64,000 nucleotides of DNA from Lachancea mirantina. Its lineage: Eukaryota; Ascomycota; Saccharomycetes; Saccharomycetales; Saccharomycetaceae. Location of the stretch: the NCBI GenBank assembly GCA_900074745.1, contig LT598466.1, forward strand, positions 62,001-126,000, read 5' to 3'. Of this stretch, positions 17,132-27,388 are shown piece by piece. A program made the translations under genes and the position numbers. Every line of letters begins with the position of its first letter. Within the stretch, counting starts at the first letter, position 1. A model generated the notes under the pieces. The model was not told where the DNA came from. It saw only the letters and a program-made list of their open reading frames with translations, and did not search any database.

Positions 17132-18043
17132 ATGATCACCCGTAGCTCTGTTCATACTGGGCTCCTATTTGGGATTCCAACAGCTGTTTTTGTTGGTGTG
17201 ATAACTAGTGTCCCGTTCCTCCTACCGACTTGGAATGAATCTCGCAAAATCGAAGCTGCAGACTGCCGGACAGCTCCAACATCTGTTTCAGTGCTACGAA
17301 CGATTGATGAAAAAACCATTGGACCGGTATGCCACTGTCCCTTGCATGAAACGAGCTGGACAGACGTACTTGACTTTCTATCCAATGAACTTATGAAAGT
17401 TGACCCCGAATGGTGGTTACTGTCGGGGTGCCTTCTTGTGATGCTCTTACAAGAATTCGTCAAGAAAAAGCCGCAGCAGAAAGATCACCAGGAAGACCCA
17501 CAGATAGTCGAGAAAGCGAGCATCAGGGTCGACGACTCTGTAGTAGGCAGCCCCTTGGGACTACGAGAGAGGGCCCTGTTGCAATTTCAGAGAAATAGGT
17601 CAGAGCCCGTTGACTTCAGATACGGCCATCCAAGCGAACAAGACGGGTTTGACCTCGATATCTCAGAATCTACTTTCAACGAGTTTCTACAGCGCTTTTC
17701 TGCCAAAAGCATACTCTCGTCAAGACCATCAATTCAGATGTCGCCAGACAGAACTCAGCAACCGGAAAGGAAGGCCGCTACTTTTACAGAAAATCGTACA
17801 CATGGTTACCAAGGAAAGCCGCTTGGGGAAACTACTGGTTCTGGAGCTGCAAGCTCGTCAGTTCCAAGTTCTTCTACAAATCCAGCTTCGGTCACTCTCA
17901 GTATATCTAGTCCTCACGACGTGCTTTCAAGATCCTCTGAGAACAGCCTGAACATTTATTTTACGCCTCAATCACACTCATTAGATGACAACAAGGCTAT
18001 TGTTACTCAGGAACAGGTCTACTCTCAGCCTTTCAATTATTGA
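17132..18043 (+). CDS. NVJ1: NVJ1, nucleus-vacuole junction protein
   Basis: The protein has 303 residues from the ATG at 17132, against 321 for Nvj1 (YHR195W). The upstream part of the open frame starts with GTG and was excluded. There is an N-terminal hydrophobic segment (TGLLFGIPTAVFVGVITSVPFLL) and a second membrane segment at about 94-110 (WWLLSGCLLVMLL). Conservation is visible in RERALLQFQRNRSEPVDF and at the extreme C-terminus, TQEQVYSQPFNY, which in yeast Nvj1 is TEQAYSQPFRY. Nvj1 lies in the nuclear envelope and binds vacuolar Vac8 through its C-terminus. Most of the cytosolic tail diverges quickly and is serine-rich, as in the yeast protein. Confidence 0.9.
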   Translation: MITRSSVHTGLLFGIPTAVFVGVITSVPFLLPTWNESRKIEAADCRTAPTSVSVLRTIDEKTIGPVCHCPLHETSWTDVLDFLSNELMKVDPEWWLLSGCLLVMLLQEFVKKKPQQKDHQEDPQIVEKASIRVDDSVVGSPLGLRERALLQFQRNRSEPVDFRYGHPSEQDGFDLDISESTFNEFLQRFSAKSILSSRPSIQMSPDRTQQPERKAATFTENRTHGYQGKPLGETTGSGAASSSVPSSSTNPASVTLSISSPHDVLSRSSENSLNIYFTPQSHSLDDNKAIVTQEQVYSQPFNY

Positions 18044-18200
18044 TCAACACATTCCACACTTCGAACGTTTACTACGATGCGATGATGATTTCTTAAATTG
18101 AAAATTTTCCAAATTCAAGCTCATCGAGTAAAGAAAACCAGGGCTAGAAGAGCTCACCGTTGGGTTTTAGAACATACGCTGGAATCGCACTGGTTTTGTT

Positions 18201-21200
18201 ATGGACACCCGGGCTTTGTTGAATTGTTTTCTGGGGACTTTGAGCCATGATAGTAAAATCAGGTCAAGTGCCGAAAATGAGTTAAAAAGTGCGAGCAAAA
18301 CGCCTGGATTTCTGGGAGCCTGCTTGGATATAATCTCTAGCGATGGCATTTCGGAGCATATTAAACTGTCGACATCGTTATACTTTAAAAACAAGATCCT
18401 GTATGGATGGTCAGGCAAGCAGCAGGGCAAAAACGAGCTGTTACATTACAGCGTGGATAACGATGAGAAACCCGTGGTAAAAGAAATGTTAGTGAGAGTT
18501 TTGGTTCACTGCTCTTTGCACTCTCCAAACTGTGTGCGATTACTATTACCGGCGCTCACCGTCATAGTGTCTGAGGAGTACCCAGCTAAGCGGTGGGATT
18601 CTCTTTTGGGAGAATCTTTCAACTTGCTGACCTCCAACGACGTCAACTCGGCGCACGTCGGACTTATGTGCTTGGCAGAGATATTTCGCACTTACAGATG
18701 GAAGGAAAACGATGACCGTCAAGAACTAGAGCACCTCATATTAAACTACTTCCCATCTATTTTAGCGTTTGCTTCTAGCACGCTGCAACAGGGAGAGCAA
18801 TCGCGCAACGACAGCAAAATAGGCGATATGATCAAACTTGTTCTGAAAATATTTAAGTTTGTCACATATCATGACCTGCCCTTTTCACTCCAGAGGACCG
18901 AAAATTTCGTGCCATGGGCTAATTTGCATGTGTTGATCATTGAGCAACCTCTGTCGGTATCTTTTCTAGAGTCGACTCTGCCGAGTGATCGTAAACTCAA
19001 TTCTTGGGTAAAGGCGAAAAAATGGGCTTACGCAAACATGTATAGGATGTTCCAGCGATATGCATCCGAGTCTCTCTCGAGAAAATTCAGTTACGACGAG
19101 TTTAGATGGCTGTATTTGAACGATTTTTATCCCCAATTGCTGCAGCTATTTTTCGTTCAAATTGAACAATGGGGGTCCGGCTCGCTGTGGTTGAGCAACG
19201 AAGCCCTTTATTACATTTTGGGCTTTGTCGAACAAACCGTCGTTCAGAAAAAAACTTGGCCGCTGATGAAACCTCATTATATGACTGTTCTCCAGCATGT
19301 CATTTTCCCTCTACTCTGTTTGAACGAAGAGGCTCTTGCGGCTTTTGAGAACGACCCTCACGAATACATTCACCGGAACTTAGAGGCGTGTGACGAAGAC
19401 TATCTACCAGACCTGGCCGCCTTATCGTTACTCACAACTTCGGTGACGAAACGTGGCAAGACGACTCTGCAGCCCACAATGCAGTTTGTCACAGAAAAGT
19501 TGCATAGCCACGTCGACTCCATTGCCTCCATGGAGTTGGCGACCGCGGTCGAAATGGAGTCCTTGCTTAGAATTTTCTCGAATATTCTACATCGGCTCAC
19601 GCAGAAGAATTCGCCATTTTTGGGAGAATTGGAAGAATTACTGAGAACTTTGGTCTTCCCATTTTTTCGATCGCCTTTTGCATTCTTACGTGCACGCGTC
19701 TGTGAGTTGAGTTCTAAGCTGGGAGAATTTGAAATCAAAAATGAGGATACCTCTTCGATGCTTTTCAGGGGTATTCTCAGTTGCTACAGCGAGGAAAACG
19801 ACTCGCTTCCAGTTGTCCTATTAGCAGCACTAGCACTTCAGGCGTTTCTTCATGTTCCAGAATTTCGCGAATCTATATCGACAAATGTGGTACCAGCAAT
19901 GCAAAAGCTTCTGTACATTTCAAATGAGATTGAGTCAGATGCAATTTCGGGTGTCATGCAGGACTTCGTCGAGAATTTCTCTGAACAATTGCAACCGTTT
20001 GGTGTCGAGCTAATGAACAACTTGGTTCAACAGTTTTTGAAGCTAGCAATCGACTTACAAGAATCTTCGGCATTTGATATTAATACTGTGGAGACTGGAA
20101 TAGAAGTACCCGACAGCAGTGATAAGCAAATGGCTGCAATGGGGATTCTTTCGACGGCGATTTCGATTTTGTTATCATTTGAAAACTCTCCTGAAATCGT
20201 TAAGAGTCTAGAGCAGTCGTTTTATCCAGCGGCCGAATTTATTTTGAAAAACGAGATGGAGGACTTTTACCGGGAGGTATGTGAACTGATTGAAAATTCT
20301 ACATTTCTATTAAGAGTTATAACGCCAATTTCATGGAAGGTGCTAGAGCTGATCGGCGACTGCAATCGAAAACCAGACAGCATGGTGGCTTTCTACCTTG
20401 AAGATTTTATGCTTGCCTTGAACAATTACCTAGTGTATGGGAAACAGGAGCTCAGAAAAAACGATTTTTACGCCAACATCGTATTCGAAATTTACGTTTC
20501 TGCCGTTTCTTCAGCAGACAATGGTTTTGATGAGATGGCAGCGATTTTCGATCTCTCTCAAAAGGTGCTGCTCACACTAGGAGAGGATATTAATCCTGCT
20601 TTCGTTGAACGTTTCCTGAACGATGCTCTTGACGCCATCTCATCAGAATCAAAAGAGCTGAAGAACCAAATTGTTTTCGGAGTAAACGCGTTCAATGTGG
20701 TGGTCGCATGCTTGACATGCTTCCCCGAAGTGACGTTACAAGCATTGCAATCCAAAAACCTGATTGAACTGTTTTTCAGCATTTGGTGCGACTCCTATAT
20801 TCCAAAGTTCAAGAGAGTTTACGATATCAAACTTTCGGTTATGGCTATCTTGAGCATCATCGGGAGAGTTTCAGCCGAGGATTTGAATGCGGCGTCTCTG
20901 TGGGGGCTATTTGCTAAATTTGGGCCTTTGTCTGCCCATCTCATGTCCGCACTTCCACATGCCCTTGCATTGCTCGAGGAAAAGAGAAAAGAGTATATCT
21001 CTGACGGGGCGGAAAATGCGGCCGATACTTCCTTTTTCGAATGGACCGCCCCAGACGACGAGGAAGAACCTGATGGAGACGATGAGGAGGCTTTTAACGA
21101 TTTTTTGAAAGATGAAGCCGAGATTTTGAAGATGGTCAATGAGCAAGCCGAGGCTTTCGGTGAATTCGAAGATTTCGACGACCTTGAAGAAGATCCACTG

Positions 21201-21350
21201 TCGGGATCTGTTCTAGACGAAATTAACATCTACGATGCATTCAAGACCGTAATAAACGCCTTGCAGTCTGATCAAACCAAGCATAGAGCTTTAGTGAGCG
21301 GTTTGTCTCCGGAAAATCAAGAGGTTTTCTTTCAGCTGATGAATATCTGA
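18201..21350 (+). CDS. NMD5: NMD5, importin-beta-family karyopherin
   Basis: The protein has 1,049 residues, against 1,048 for Nmd5 (YJR132W). An N-terminal importin-beta region carries the typical SAENELKSASKTPGFL pattern and SLYFKNKI. HEAT-repeat-like helices follow throughout, and there is an acidic loop near the C-terminus (EEEPDGDDEEAFNDFL). Nmd5 imports Hog1, TFIIS and other cargo into the nucleus in a Ran-dependent way. Sxm1 is the closest alternative, but the YJR131W-YJR132W neighbourhood and the length favour Nmd5. Confidence 0.93.
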   Translation: MDTRALLNCFLGTLSHDSKIRSSAENELKSASKTPGFLGACLDIISSDGISEHIKLSTSLYFKNKILYGWSGKQQGKNELLHYSVDNDEKPVVKEMLVRVLVHCSLHSPNCVRLLLPALTVIVSEEYPAKRWDSLLGESFNLLTSNDVNSAHVGLMCLAEIFRTYRWKENDDRQELEHLILNYFPSILAFASSTLQQGEQSRNDSKIGDMIKLVLKIFKFVTYHDLPFSLQRTENFVPWANLHVLIIEQPLSVSFLESTLPSDRKLNSWVKAKKWAYANMYRMFQRYASESLSRKFSYDEFRWLYLNDFYPQLLQLFFVQIEQWGSGSLWLSNEALYYILGFVEQTVVQKKTWPLMKPHYMTVLQHVIFPLLCLNEEALAAFENDPHEYIHRNLEACDEDYLPDLAALSLLTTSVTKRGKTTLQPTMQFVTEKLHSHVDSIASMELATAVEMESLLRIFSNILHRLTQKNSPFLGELEELLRTLVFPFFRSPFAFLRARVCELSSKLGEFEIKNEDTSSMLFRGILSCYSEENDSLPVVLLAALALQAFLHVPEFRESISTNVVPAMQKLLYISNEIESDAISGVMQDFVENFSEQLQPFGVELMNNLVQQFLKLAIDLQESSAFDINTVETGIEVPDSSDKQMAAMGILSTAISILLSFENSPEIVKSLEQSFYPAAEFILKNEMEDFYREVCELIENSTFLLRVITPISWKVLELIGDCNRKPDSMVAFYLEDFMLALNNYLVYGKQELRKNDFYANIVFEIYVSAVSSADNGFDEMAAIFDLSQKVLLTLGEDINPAFVERFLNDALDAISSESKELKNQIVFGVNAFNVVVACLTCFPEVTLQALQSKNLIELFFSIWCDSYIPKFKRVYDIKLSVMAILSIIGRVSAEDLNAASLWGLFAKFGPLSAHLMSALPHALALLEEKRKEYISDGAENAADTSFFEWTAPDDEEEPDGDDEEAFNDFLKDEAEILKMVNEQAEAFGEFEDFDDLEEDPLSGSVLDEINIYDAFKTVINALQSDQTKHRALVSGLSPENQEVFFQLMNI

Positions 21351-21705
21351 GTGAACTTGGAGCTCTGCCACCTCACAAATGATACCATCACTGCTCTATC
21401 TTTTGACGTAAGTCGCCTGGAGAAGTATTTTTTGGTTTTTTTATTAATCGCAAGGCGCTGATAATTCTGCCGCATCTCACGATAATTTAGCATTTTTGCG
21501 TCGTTCATCAAGTACATAAATGACAATAATATCATCCATCCTCTTAGCAGGATGTCGGTTTTCATCATTGACAAGCGCTTCAAGTGGTCGTTACCCGCAA
21601 TTGTTCAAGAGATCGAGCTTTTGAAAATTGAAAAATTTGAGATGAGACCAATGGTTCATCAACCGAAACCATCGCCAAACGATCGCGATAACAAGTGGGA
21701 TAAAA
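21351..21705 (+). other. Intergenic gap upstream of MRPS28
   Basis: This 355-bp gap carries the NMD5 3' end and the MRPS28 promoter. Short overlapping frames on both strands begin with non-ATG codons or resemble nothing known. No motif was recognised. Confidence 0.35.
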
Positions 21706-22587
21706 ATGATAAAGGCACGAATTGCTTTGCCATTGGTGTGTCGAGGTCTGAATAATGGCATGTCTTTTGGTATCACGAGAAAATTGTCTCAATCAAGTGC
21801 ATTGATGGGTACTCGGGCTGCGAAATTTCTTAAATCTCAGCGGAAACGGCAAGCGAACGAAGCGAAACAGATGAAGATTAAGACGGCATTAGACACAGTT
21901 GATCCTGTTTTCGGTAAAAAGGATACTCCATTCATTATTCGTGTTATGGCAGAACTGAAAGAGCCTAAAGTCTTGGCGGGTGGGTTCAAAAGCACCGAAG
22001 TTGAAAAACTCATAGCAGGTGTCGAAGTAGCGGCAAAAGAACAGCGTGAACTTTCAGAATTTAATGATGTGGGCAGTTTAAGCGGGAGCGAAACGCAGGA
22101 TGTTGAACTTCTGAGTGCTAGGAGAGAAGCCGTGATGCGTATTTTGAGCATGAGAAACGGCAGTAACGGCGATGCCATCAAATTGGCGATACGCCTGGCA
22201 CGGGAAGAGTTTCAGCGGTTCGATGGGGATACGGGATCGAGCGAAGTGCAGGCCGCGATTATGACCGTCCGTATTCATAACATTGCCAAGCATATCCAAG
22301 AAAATAAAAATGATCATATGAACACGCGGATTTTAAGAACTTTGGTTCAGCAGAGGCAGAACATTCTAAAGTATTTGAAACGTGACAAGCCCGAGAGATA
22401 TTTTTGGACAATTCAGAAGCTTGGTTTGAGCGACAGCGCTGTCATTAACGAGTTCAACATGGATAAACGTTACATGCAAGCATATAAGTTCTTTGGTGAC
22501 AGAATACTAGTCAAGGAATCCAAAAAAGTAGCCGATCAAAATCGTAAGGACATGCGTAAGCAGAAAAGGTCGGCTTCGAGAATCTAA
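21706..22587 (+). CDS. MRPS28: MRPS28, mitochondrial ribosomal protein uS15m
   Basis: The protein has 293 residues, against 286 for Mrps28 (YDR337W). The N-terminus is a mitochondrial presequence ([14 protein letters not shown], with RKLSQSS after it). The C-terminal half is the S15 fold: [23 protein letters not shown], then the H-rich turn [18 protein letters not shown], and [20 protein letters not shown]. It belongs to the small subunit of the mitoribosome. In S. cerevisiae the next gene is YDR338C; here MET2 lies between the two. Confidence 0.95.
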   Translation: MIKARIALPLVCRGLNNGMSFGITRKLSQSSALMGTRAAKFLKSQRKRQANEAKQMKIKTALDTVDPVFGKKDTPFIIRVMAELKEPKVLAGGFKSTEVEKLIAGVEVAAKEQRELSEFNDVGSLSGSETQDVELLSARREAVMRILSMRNGSNGDAIKLAIRLAREEFQRFDGDTGSSEVQAAIMTVRIHNIAKHIQENKNDHMNTRILRTLVQQRQNILKYLKRDKPERYFWTIQKLGLSDSAVINEFNMDKRYMQAYKFFGDRILVKESKKVADQNRKDMRKQKRSASRI

Positions 22588-22689
22588 CGCGAGCTTCTCA
22601 AACTCATTCTGTACATAGTATCGTAAACATCCATAATTTTAGTCCGGTTTCTATTTAGGCTATTACATAACGCGATGGTACGATTGTCC

Positions 22690-24144
22690 TTAGTACCCCT
22701 CGGTTAAGAAACCACCAATGCTTTTTCCCACATATTGGGTATCTAAGAGGAATGTGTCGTGCCCATAAAGCGACTGCGACTCGTTGAGTTCCACGTATTT
22801 GACCGCAGGTGCTTGATCGAGCAGCTCCACGATCTCGCGTTGCTGCCAGTATGGAAAAAGTCCATCTGATTTCACGCCCACTATCAGCAGCCGAACATTT
22901 TTCAAGGGCTCCAAACCTGCTTTTAAATCCTTCCGTGATTGATCCAAAGTTGTAGTTCTTCTTCTTTTCGACGCCGGATATGGCTCATCTGAGTACTGTT
23001 TCTGTACCTCCTGCCCTCCATAAAAGGAAGAATTTTCCTTTCTCCTTCTAGCACTTCTCTCGAAGTGACTCCGTGAAAGATCAAAGAGGTCCATTGTTTT
23101 CGACAAGTAGAGAAATGAGTTTGCGTCATACTCTAGTGAGAACTTTTCGCCTTGATGATCAAGGTACGTTTCTATCAAAAAATCAGGACAAAGAGTTGGT
23201 GTTCTTTCGTCGTCAAGTCGCTCGGTTCCAAAGCGAGATTCCCACTCGGGCCCAGACCTGTAGGTGACCGTAGCAATCTCTCGTGCAAGTTTCATCCCTA
23301 TGTGAGGCGGTATTTTCTCTGGATGTTCGGCGGAGGAATAATAAAACCCTCGCGACCAGTTCGGATCAGCCATCAAAACCTGTCGCTGTGCATGCCTCAT
23401 TGCGATGCTAGATGGGTGAGAGCGCGCACAAGCAGATACGGAAACCACCTTTTCGACGTCACCTGGGAAAAGTTGTGCATATGCCAGCGATTGCATACCA
23501 CCCATGGAGCTACCGACTGAAGCATAGAGTTTAGTGATACCAAAATGATCCTTCACTAGCCTATGCTGTGCTCTAACAATATCCTGGACGCTAAGCATGG
23601 GAAATCTCGTTGCGTAGGGTTTGCCATCATCAGGGTCCGGAGATGAAGGACCTGTAGAGCCATAGCATCCTCCAAGAACATTTGTGCATATCACAAAGAA
23701 CCGGTCAGTATCTATTGTTTTGTTTCCTGGTCCTATAAAGTTCTCCCACCAACCTGGCTGAGGATTTCGATCCGAGGATCGAGCGTGCGACGAAGCACTC
23801 AGTCCCGTGTGTATCAGAAGCGCATTTGACTTTTCTGCATTCAGTTCTCCCCAAGTTTCGTAAGCAATGTTGAAGCTTGGTAGAACACCACCGTAGTCGA
23901 GAAAGAGAGGCTGTGAAGATTTAAAAAGTTCGAATCCAGACTGAACTTTCCCATAAACTGGTTCATTCGACGGTATATTACCTGCATGTGACGCTGAACT
24001 GGAGTTCTTGGCTGATTTTTCTCGTAAACTAGCTGACACTTGTTCAAGCTTATCGAGACATGGAAATTGCATTGCCCTGTTAGCCGACTTGGCGCCCTCG
24101 TGAGTCCATCGTCTCAAAAGGACAAAACCACCCTTCTTAAACAT
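22690..24144 (-). CDS. MET2: MET2, homoserine O-acetyltransferase
   Basis: The protein has 484 residues, against 486 for Met2 (YNL277W). It is an alpha/beta hydrolase. The nucleophile serine lies in GSSMGG at about residue 213, the oxyanion-side motif is [15 protein letters not shown], and the C-terminal aspartate and histidine lie in [13 protein letters not shown] and YGHDTFLLD. It transfers acetyl from acetyl-CoA to homoserine, feeding methionine and cysteine synthesis. The substrate-specificity helices are interrupted by a basic insertion (KRRRTT region), as in other yeasts. MET2 in S. cerevisiae is on chromosome XIV, so its place between MRPS28 and the MATE gene differs from that gene order. 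Confidence 0.96.
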   Translation of the reverse strand: MFKKGGFVLLRRWTHEGAKSANRAMQFPCLDKLEQVSASLREKSAKNSSSASHAGNIPSNEPVYGKVQSGFELFKSSQPLFLDYGGVLPSFNIAYETWGELNAEKSNALLIHTGLSASSHARSSDRNPQPGWWENFIGPGNKTIDTDRFFVICTNVLGGCYGSTGPSSPDPDDGKPYATRFPMLSVQDIVRAQHRLVKDHFGITKLYASVGSSMGGMQSLAYAQLFPGDVEKVVSVSACARSHPSSIAMRHAQRQVLMADPNWSRGFYYSSAEHPEKIPPHIGMKLAREIATVTYRSGPEWESRFGTERLDDERTPTLCPDFLIETYLDHQGEKFSLEYDANSFLYLSKTMDLFDLSRSHFERSARRRKENSSFYGGQEVQKQYSDEPYPASKRRRTTTLDQSRKDLKAGLEPLKNVRLLIVGVKSDGLFPYWQQREIVELLDQAPAVKYVELNESQSLYGHDTFLLDTQYVGKSIGGFLTEGY

Positions 24145-24884
24145 TTCTTACCGGATTAGGGGCTTCTTAAAAGATAAATCTCAGTAATATATTGCGAATC
24201 TGAAGGTGGTATTTCTTCTATAACCTTTTGGTATGATTTGAATGACTTCTCTAAAGAGGCTGATGAGTTAAATGCTAACCCAACAGAAGACGATAGCAAT
24301 CAAAATGCTAACTTATTATGACTCGTTATATAGGTTCCCCTTCACGGGCTTTCTCTTGATATCTGACTAAGATGTGTTAAAGCTTATGTACTCATGATCT
24401 CGAAGTTCAGAATTTGTCAACATTAAAATAATCAAAAACACGCCAACGAGACCTATAAATCACGAAATCCGATAGACCTCGTTGCGGTTTAAGTAAGTTA
24501 AGTGAATGCATTAAAATTCAGTTTGTATTGTGCGTCTTGGCTATATGACCTTAACAATATGTTATTCATATTGTGTTATGATCAATAATACACTGAAAAG
24601 GGGGGGGGGTTCTTGCGAGAAATTCATTGACGTTCATGGATGTTCTCATTGTCCTTCAATTCATCTCAATCTTAGGGTGAGATAAATAATAATTGATTAA
24701 TGAGAGATTCTTTGGAAAACGTCTCTGAGTAGTTCTCCACTAGGAAAGAGCCAATGCCATTTGAGAAAAAATTTGGCTCTGGTCGAACAAATGCTTCTTT
24801 CTAGAGTATGCGATTTGGCGCTAATCTAGCATCGCCCTTATTATGCTACTAAGCTGACAATTTTAGGATTTTCCGTGTCTGTTG
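24145..24884 (-). other. Intergenic region upstream of MET2 with a G10 run
   Basis: This 740-bp region has no gene that I can support. It holds the MET2 promoter on the left and the MATE-gene terminator on the right. ATGACTCGT at 24318-24326 is one base off the Gcn4 consensus and lies about 175 bp before the MET2 start. A run of ten G residues occupies 24600-24609. I saw no CACGTG E-box here. Confidence 0.4.
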
Positions 24885-26900
24885 CTAGCCTGAGAGAAGG
24901 GAAGTGTTCTCGTCACTCTCTAACTCAGAGTCAACATAATCGTTGTCATCTTCGGACTCATCAGCACTAGTTTCCTTCATCATTTCAGCTTTCTCGAATA
25001 TCTTTTCCCACCTAGGAGACAGCACAAAATAGGCTTCGGTTAATCCAATGCAACACATACCGGTTCCAATACCAATCCAAAGGCCAATTAACTTCAAATC
25101 GGCTTGCCATCCTAAAATTATTCCTAATGGAATTGCTAGAAGGTAGTAAAATACTAGATTCACGATACTACCAATAATCTGCATTCCCTGGCCTCGAAGA
25201 CATGACCCAGCAATGGCGTTGATCGAATCAAAAATCTCAATAAAGCCCACGAGCGGCAACAACTCAGTAATGTGCTTGATCACCTCCTCATCATTCGAAA
25301 AAATGTTCGCAATAAATCGGCGACCGAAAACCAATGCAAAACAATTGAACAGTCCCACAAGTACTGATGAATAAATGCCAACTTTCGAAGCAATTTCGGC
25401 AGCATCTGATCTTCTCGCACCGACGAAATTCGCAATTCTTGTAGATGTCGAGATTCCGACTGCAAAAGGAATCATGTACATGAAAGCGGCTGTAGTTGAT
25501 ACCGCCGACTGCGCTGCGAGGTAGCTGGTGCCGAAATATGAGCTGAATAACGTCAAGATTTCGTATGAAAGGTCTTCCGCTTCCAGCATTATTATACCGG
25601 GTATAGCTAGCTGTGAGAGATCCTTCCAATGTGTAAATGCTCTGCGATTAAAACCGGCCCAACATCTGCTCCCATCCACGAAAAACACATACATTATCAG
25701 AAGAAACAACATAAGCCAAAAGTTTATGACCATTGCTAGAGGAGCACCAGCGAACCCAATGCCAATTGTCTGATTCCATACCAGCACATAACTCAAAACC
25801 ACATTAAGCGGTGCGCATATCAAAAGAACGTATATTCCGGCGTCAAAGATTCCTTGAGCTTGTAAAAATCTTTTCAAATTCTCGAACATAATGTATGCTG
25901 GAGCACCCGCTATGGCGATTCTCAAAAACTTCGCGCTAAAATGCACTAGCTTTTGATCTTGTATCAAAAGGCCAAGAAAGTATTCAGAAAAATACCAGAT
26001 TACCGCAAAAGGCATGAAAATGACCAGGGAGAACGCAATGCAGCGCTGTAAATGAATTCCCACCCCGCGATAGTTGCCTGATCCGTAGGCTTGCGGACAT
26101 AAGGTGTCCAGGCTGGTGGAAATACCTTCGAATATGGCCAGAGTTATATTTGTCGTCATTGACGCTAGAGAGACTGCTGCCAGCTCAGTCTTTCCGAGAT
26201 GTCCTACGGTCAGAGAACATACCATGGGGAAAATCTGCTCCATAAGAAATGTGAAGATTAATGGAATAGAGTATGATGCCAATATTCTGGCCTCAGACTC
26301 GAAAGTAACTGTTTCTCTGATGTAATCCTCATCATCTGCTCCCGCTTCGTAAACGTTAGGAACCCCACTCGGTGTCGAAACGACAGATAGCCGACGGTTT
26401 TTGCGACCCATATCAGAAACTAATTGCTGTCTCACACGTTTCATAAAATCGTCGTATTCCAATGCCTCTTCGGTGGATCGTGGTAGCACATCGTCTGCCG
26501 CATCCTCACTGTTGTTAGCAGAAGAGTATCTTCTCTCATGCTCGCCTAAAATCCAATCGACATCCAGCTGAATGTCAGGTGTCTCACTAACTCTTGAAGG
26601 TAGCGAAACGGTTCTGCTGAGTTCTCCACCATCCGGAGTTTCCTCTGCACGGTATTCTTCATCTTCATCAAAATAGGACGATTCCCGCATTACGGTACTC
26701 CCAAAATCATCATCTAAAGTTCTGTAACTTCTCTGATCTGTCCCCGGTTTCCTCCTATGGTATTTTCTGACGAGTGGATTCTTCTTGCTAGGTGCCAGAA
26801 ACCCAAGCGAAATCCTCCGGTGATTGTTCCCGATGCCAATACCATTTGTGCGAAGCCTGGGATGCAGTTGCGTGAGCGACTTGGCAAAAACGGTTGCCAT
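24885..26900 (-). CDS. MATE-family multidrug/cation transporter (YDR338C-like)
   Basis: The protein has 671 residues from the ATG at 26900, against 695 for YDR338C. The open frame upstream begins with a non-ATG codon. A long acidic cytosolic N-terminus (about 1-190) is followed by twelve predicted membrane segments with MATE signatures: SIPLIFTFLMEQIFPMV, GHLGKTELAAVSLA, STSLDTLCPQAYGSG and the second-half SYFGTSYLAAQSAV. The tail is acidic. Erc1 (YHR032W) is its S. cerevisiae relative and confers ethionine resistance. The YDR337W-YDR339C neighbourhood supports YDR338C. Substrates are unknown, and vacuolar membrane is the likely site by family. Confidence 0.9.
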   Translation of the reverse strand: MATVFAKSLTQLHPRLRTNGIGIGNNHRRISLGFLAPSKKNPLVRKYHRRKPGTDQRSYRTLDDDFGSTVMRESSYFDEDEEYRAEETPDGGELSRTVSLPSRVSETPDIQLDVDWILGEHERRYSSANNSEDAADDVLPRSTEEALEYDDFMKRVRQQLVSDMGRKNRRLSVVSTPSGVPNVYEAGADDEDYIRETVTFESEARILASYSIPLIFTFLMEQIFPMVCSLTVGHLGKTELAAVSLASMTTNITLAIFEGISTSLDTLCPQAYGSGNYRGVGIHLQRCIAFSLVIFMPFAVIWYFSEYFLGLLIQDQKLVHFSAKFLRIAIAGAPAYIMFENLKRFLQAQGIFDAGIYVLLICAPLNVVLSYVLVWNQTIGIGFAGAPLAMVINFWLMLFLLIMYVFFVDGSRCWAGFNRRAFTHWKDLSQLAIPGIIMLEAEDLSYEILTLFSSYFGTSYLAAQSAVSTTAAFMYMIPFAVGISTSTRIANFVGARRSDAAEIASKVGIYSSVLVGLFNCFALVFGRRFIANIFSNDEEVIKHITELLPLVGFIEIFDSINAIAGSCLRGQGMQIIGSIVNLVFYYLLAIPLGIILGWQADLKLIGLWIGIGTGMCCIGLTEAYFVLSPRWEKIFEKAEMMKETSADESEDDNDYVDSELESDENTSLLSG

Positions 26901-27388
26901 TTTCAATCTGTTTGGCGAGATAAATGGAAAACGAATATGCTGGTCCTCTCTCTCGGTGTCTCCTCCCACAGTGACCAAGCTTTATTAGGGAAGCTGTTTG
27001 AGATGAGCTCATTTGTTAGTGGTCAAACCTGCTATGAATTATCACGTTATTTACATGTGACTGGCACGTGACGTTGAAATACATTAAAACGACTAGCATA
27101 TGCCATCGAGAGCACCAAGCAAGCCCACTCAAGTCCCATTCTAATCCCATTCTAGTCACATTCTAGTCTCATTTAACGCATTTACTGCAAAATGTGATCA
27201 CAGTCGTCCCAGTGAGCTTTATACGAAAAGCATCTAAAACTCTTCCCTTAAGCTAATTTTATTCCTATGATTGCAGGACACGAGGACACTCAAAAGTGCA
27301 TGAATACCGTTGTCTTGAGAAGGTATCTCTTCTTGTGAAGTTTATATAGTTTTCCCATCGCCAGCGACAGGGCTTCCTCCAATGAATT
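26901..27388 (-). other. Intergenic region upstream of the MATE gene
   Basis: This 488-bp gap lies between the YNG2 stop and the MATE start. It contains a GCACGTGAC E-box near 27064 and an array of degenerate 11-bp tandem repeats (27124-27176). No protein-coding gene is seen. Confidence 0.4.
27124..27176. repeat. Degenerate 11-bp tandem repeat
   Basis: Units CCCACTCAAGT, CCCATTCTAAT, CCCATTCTAGT and CACATTCTAGT run head to tail, followed by a partial CTCATTTAA. Neighbouring units differ by one to four bases. The array lies about 225-275 bp upstream of the MATE transporter start. Confidence 0.85.
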
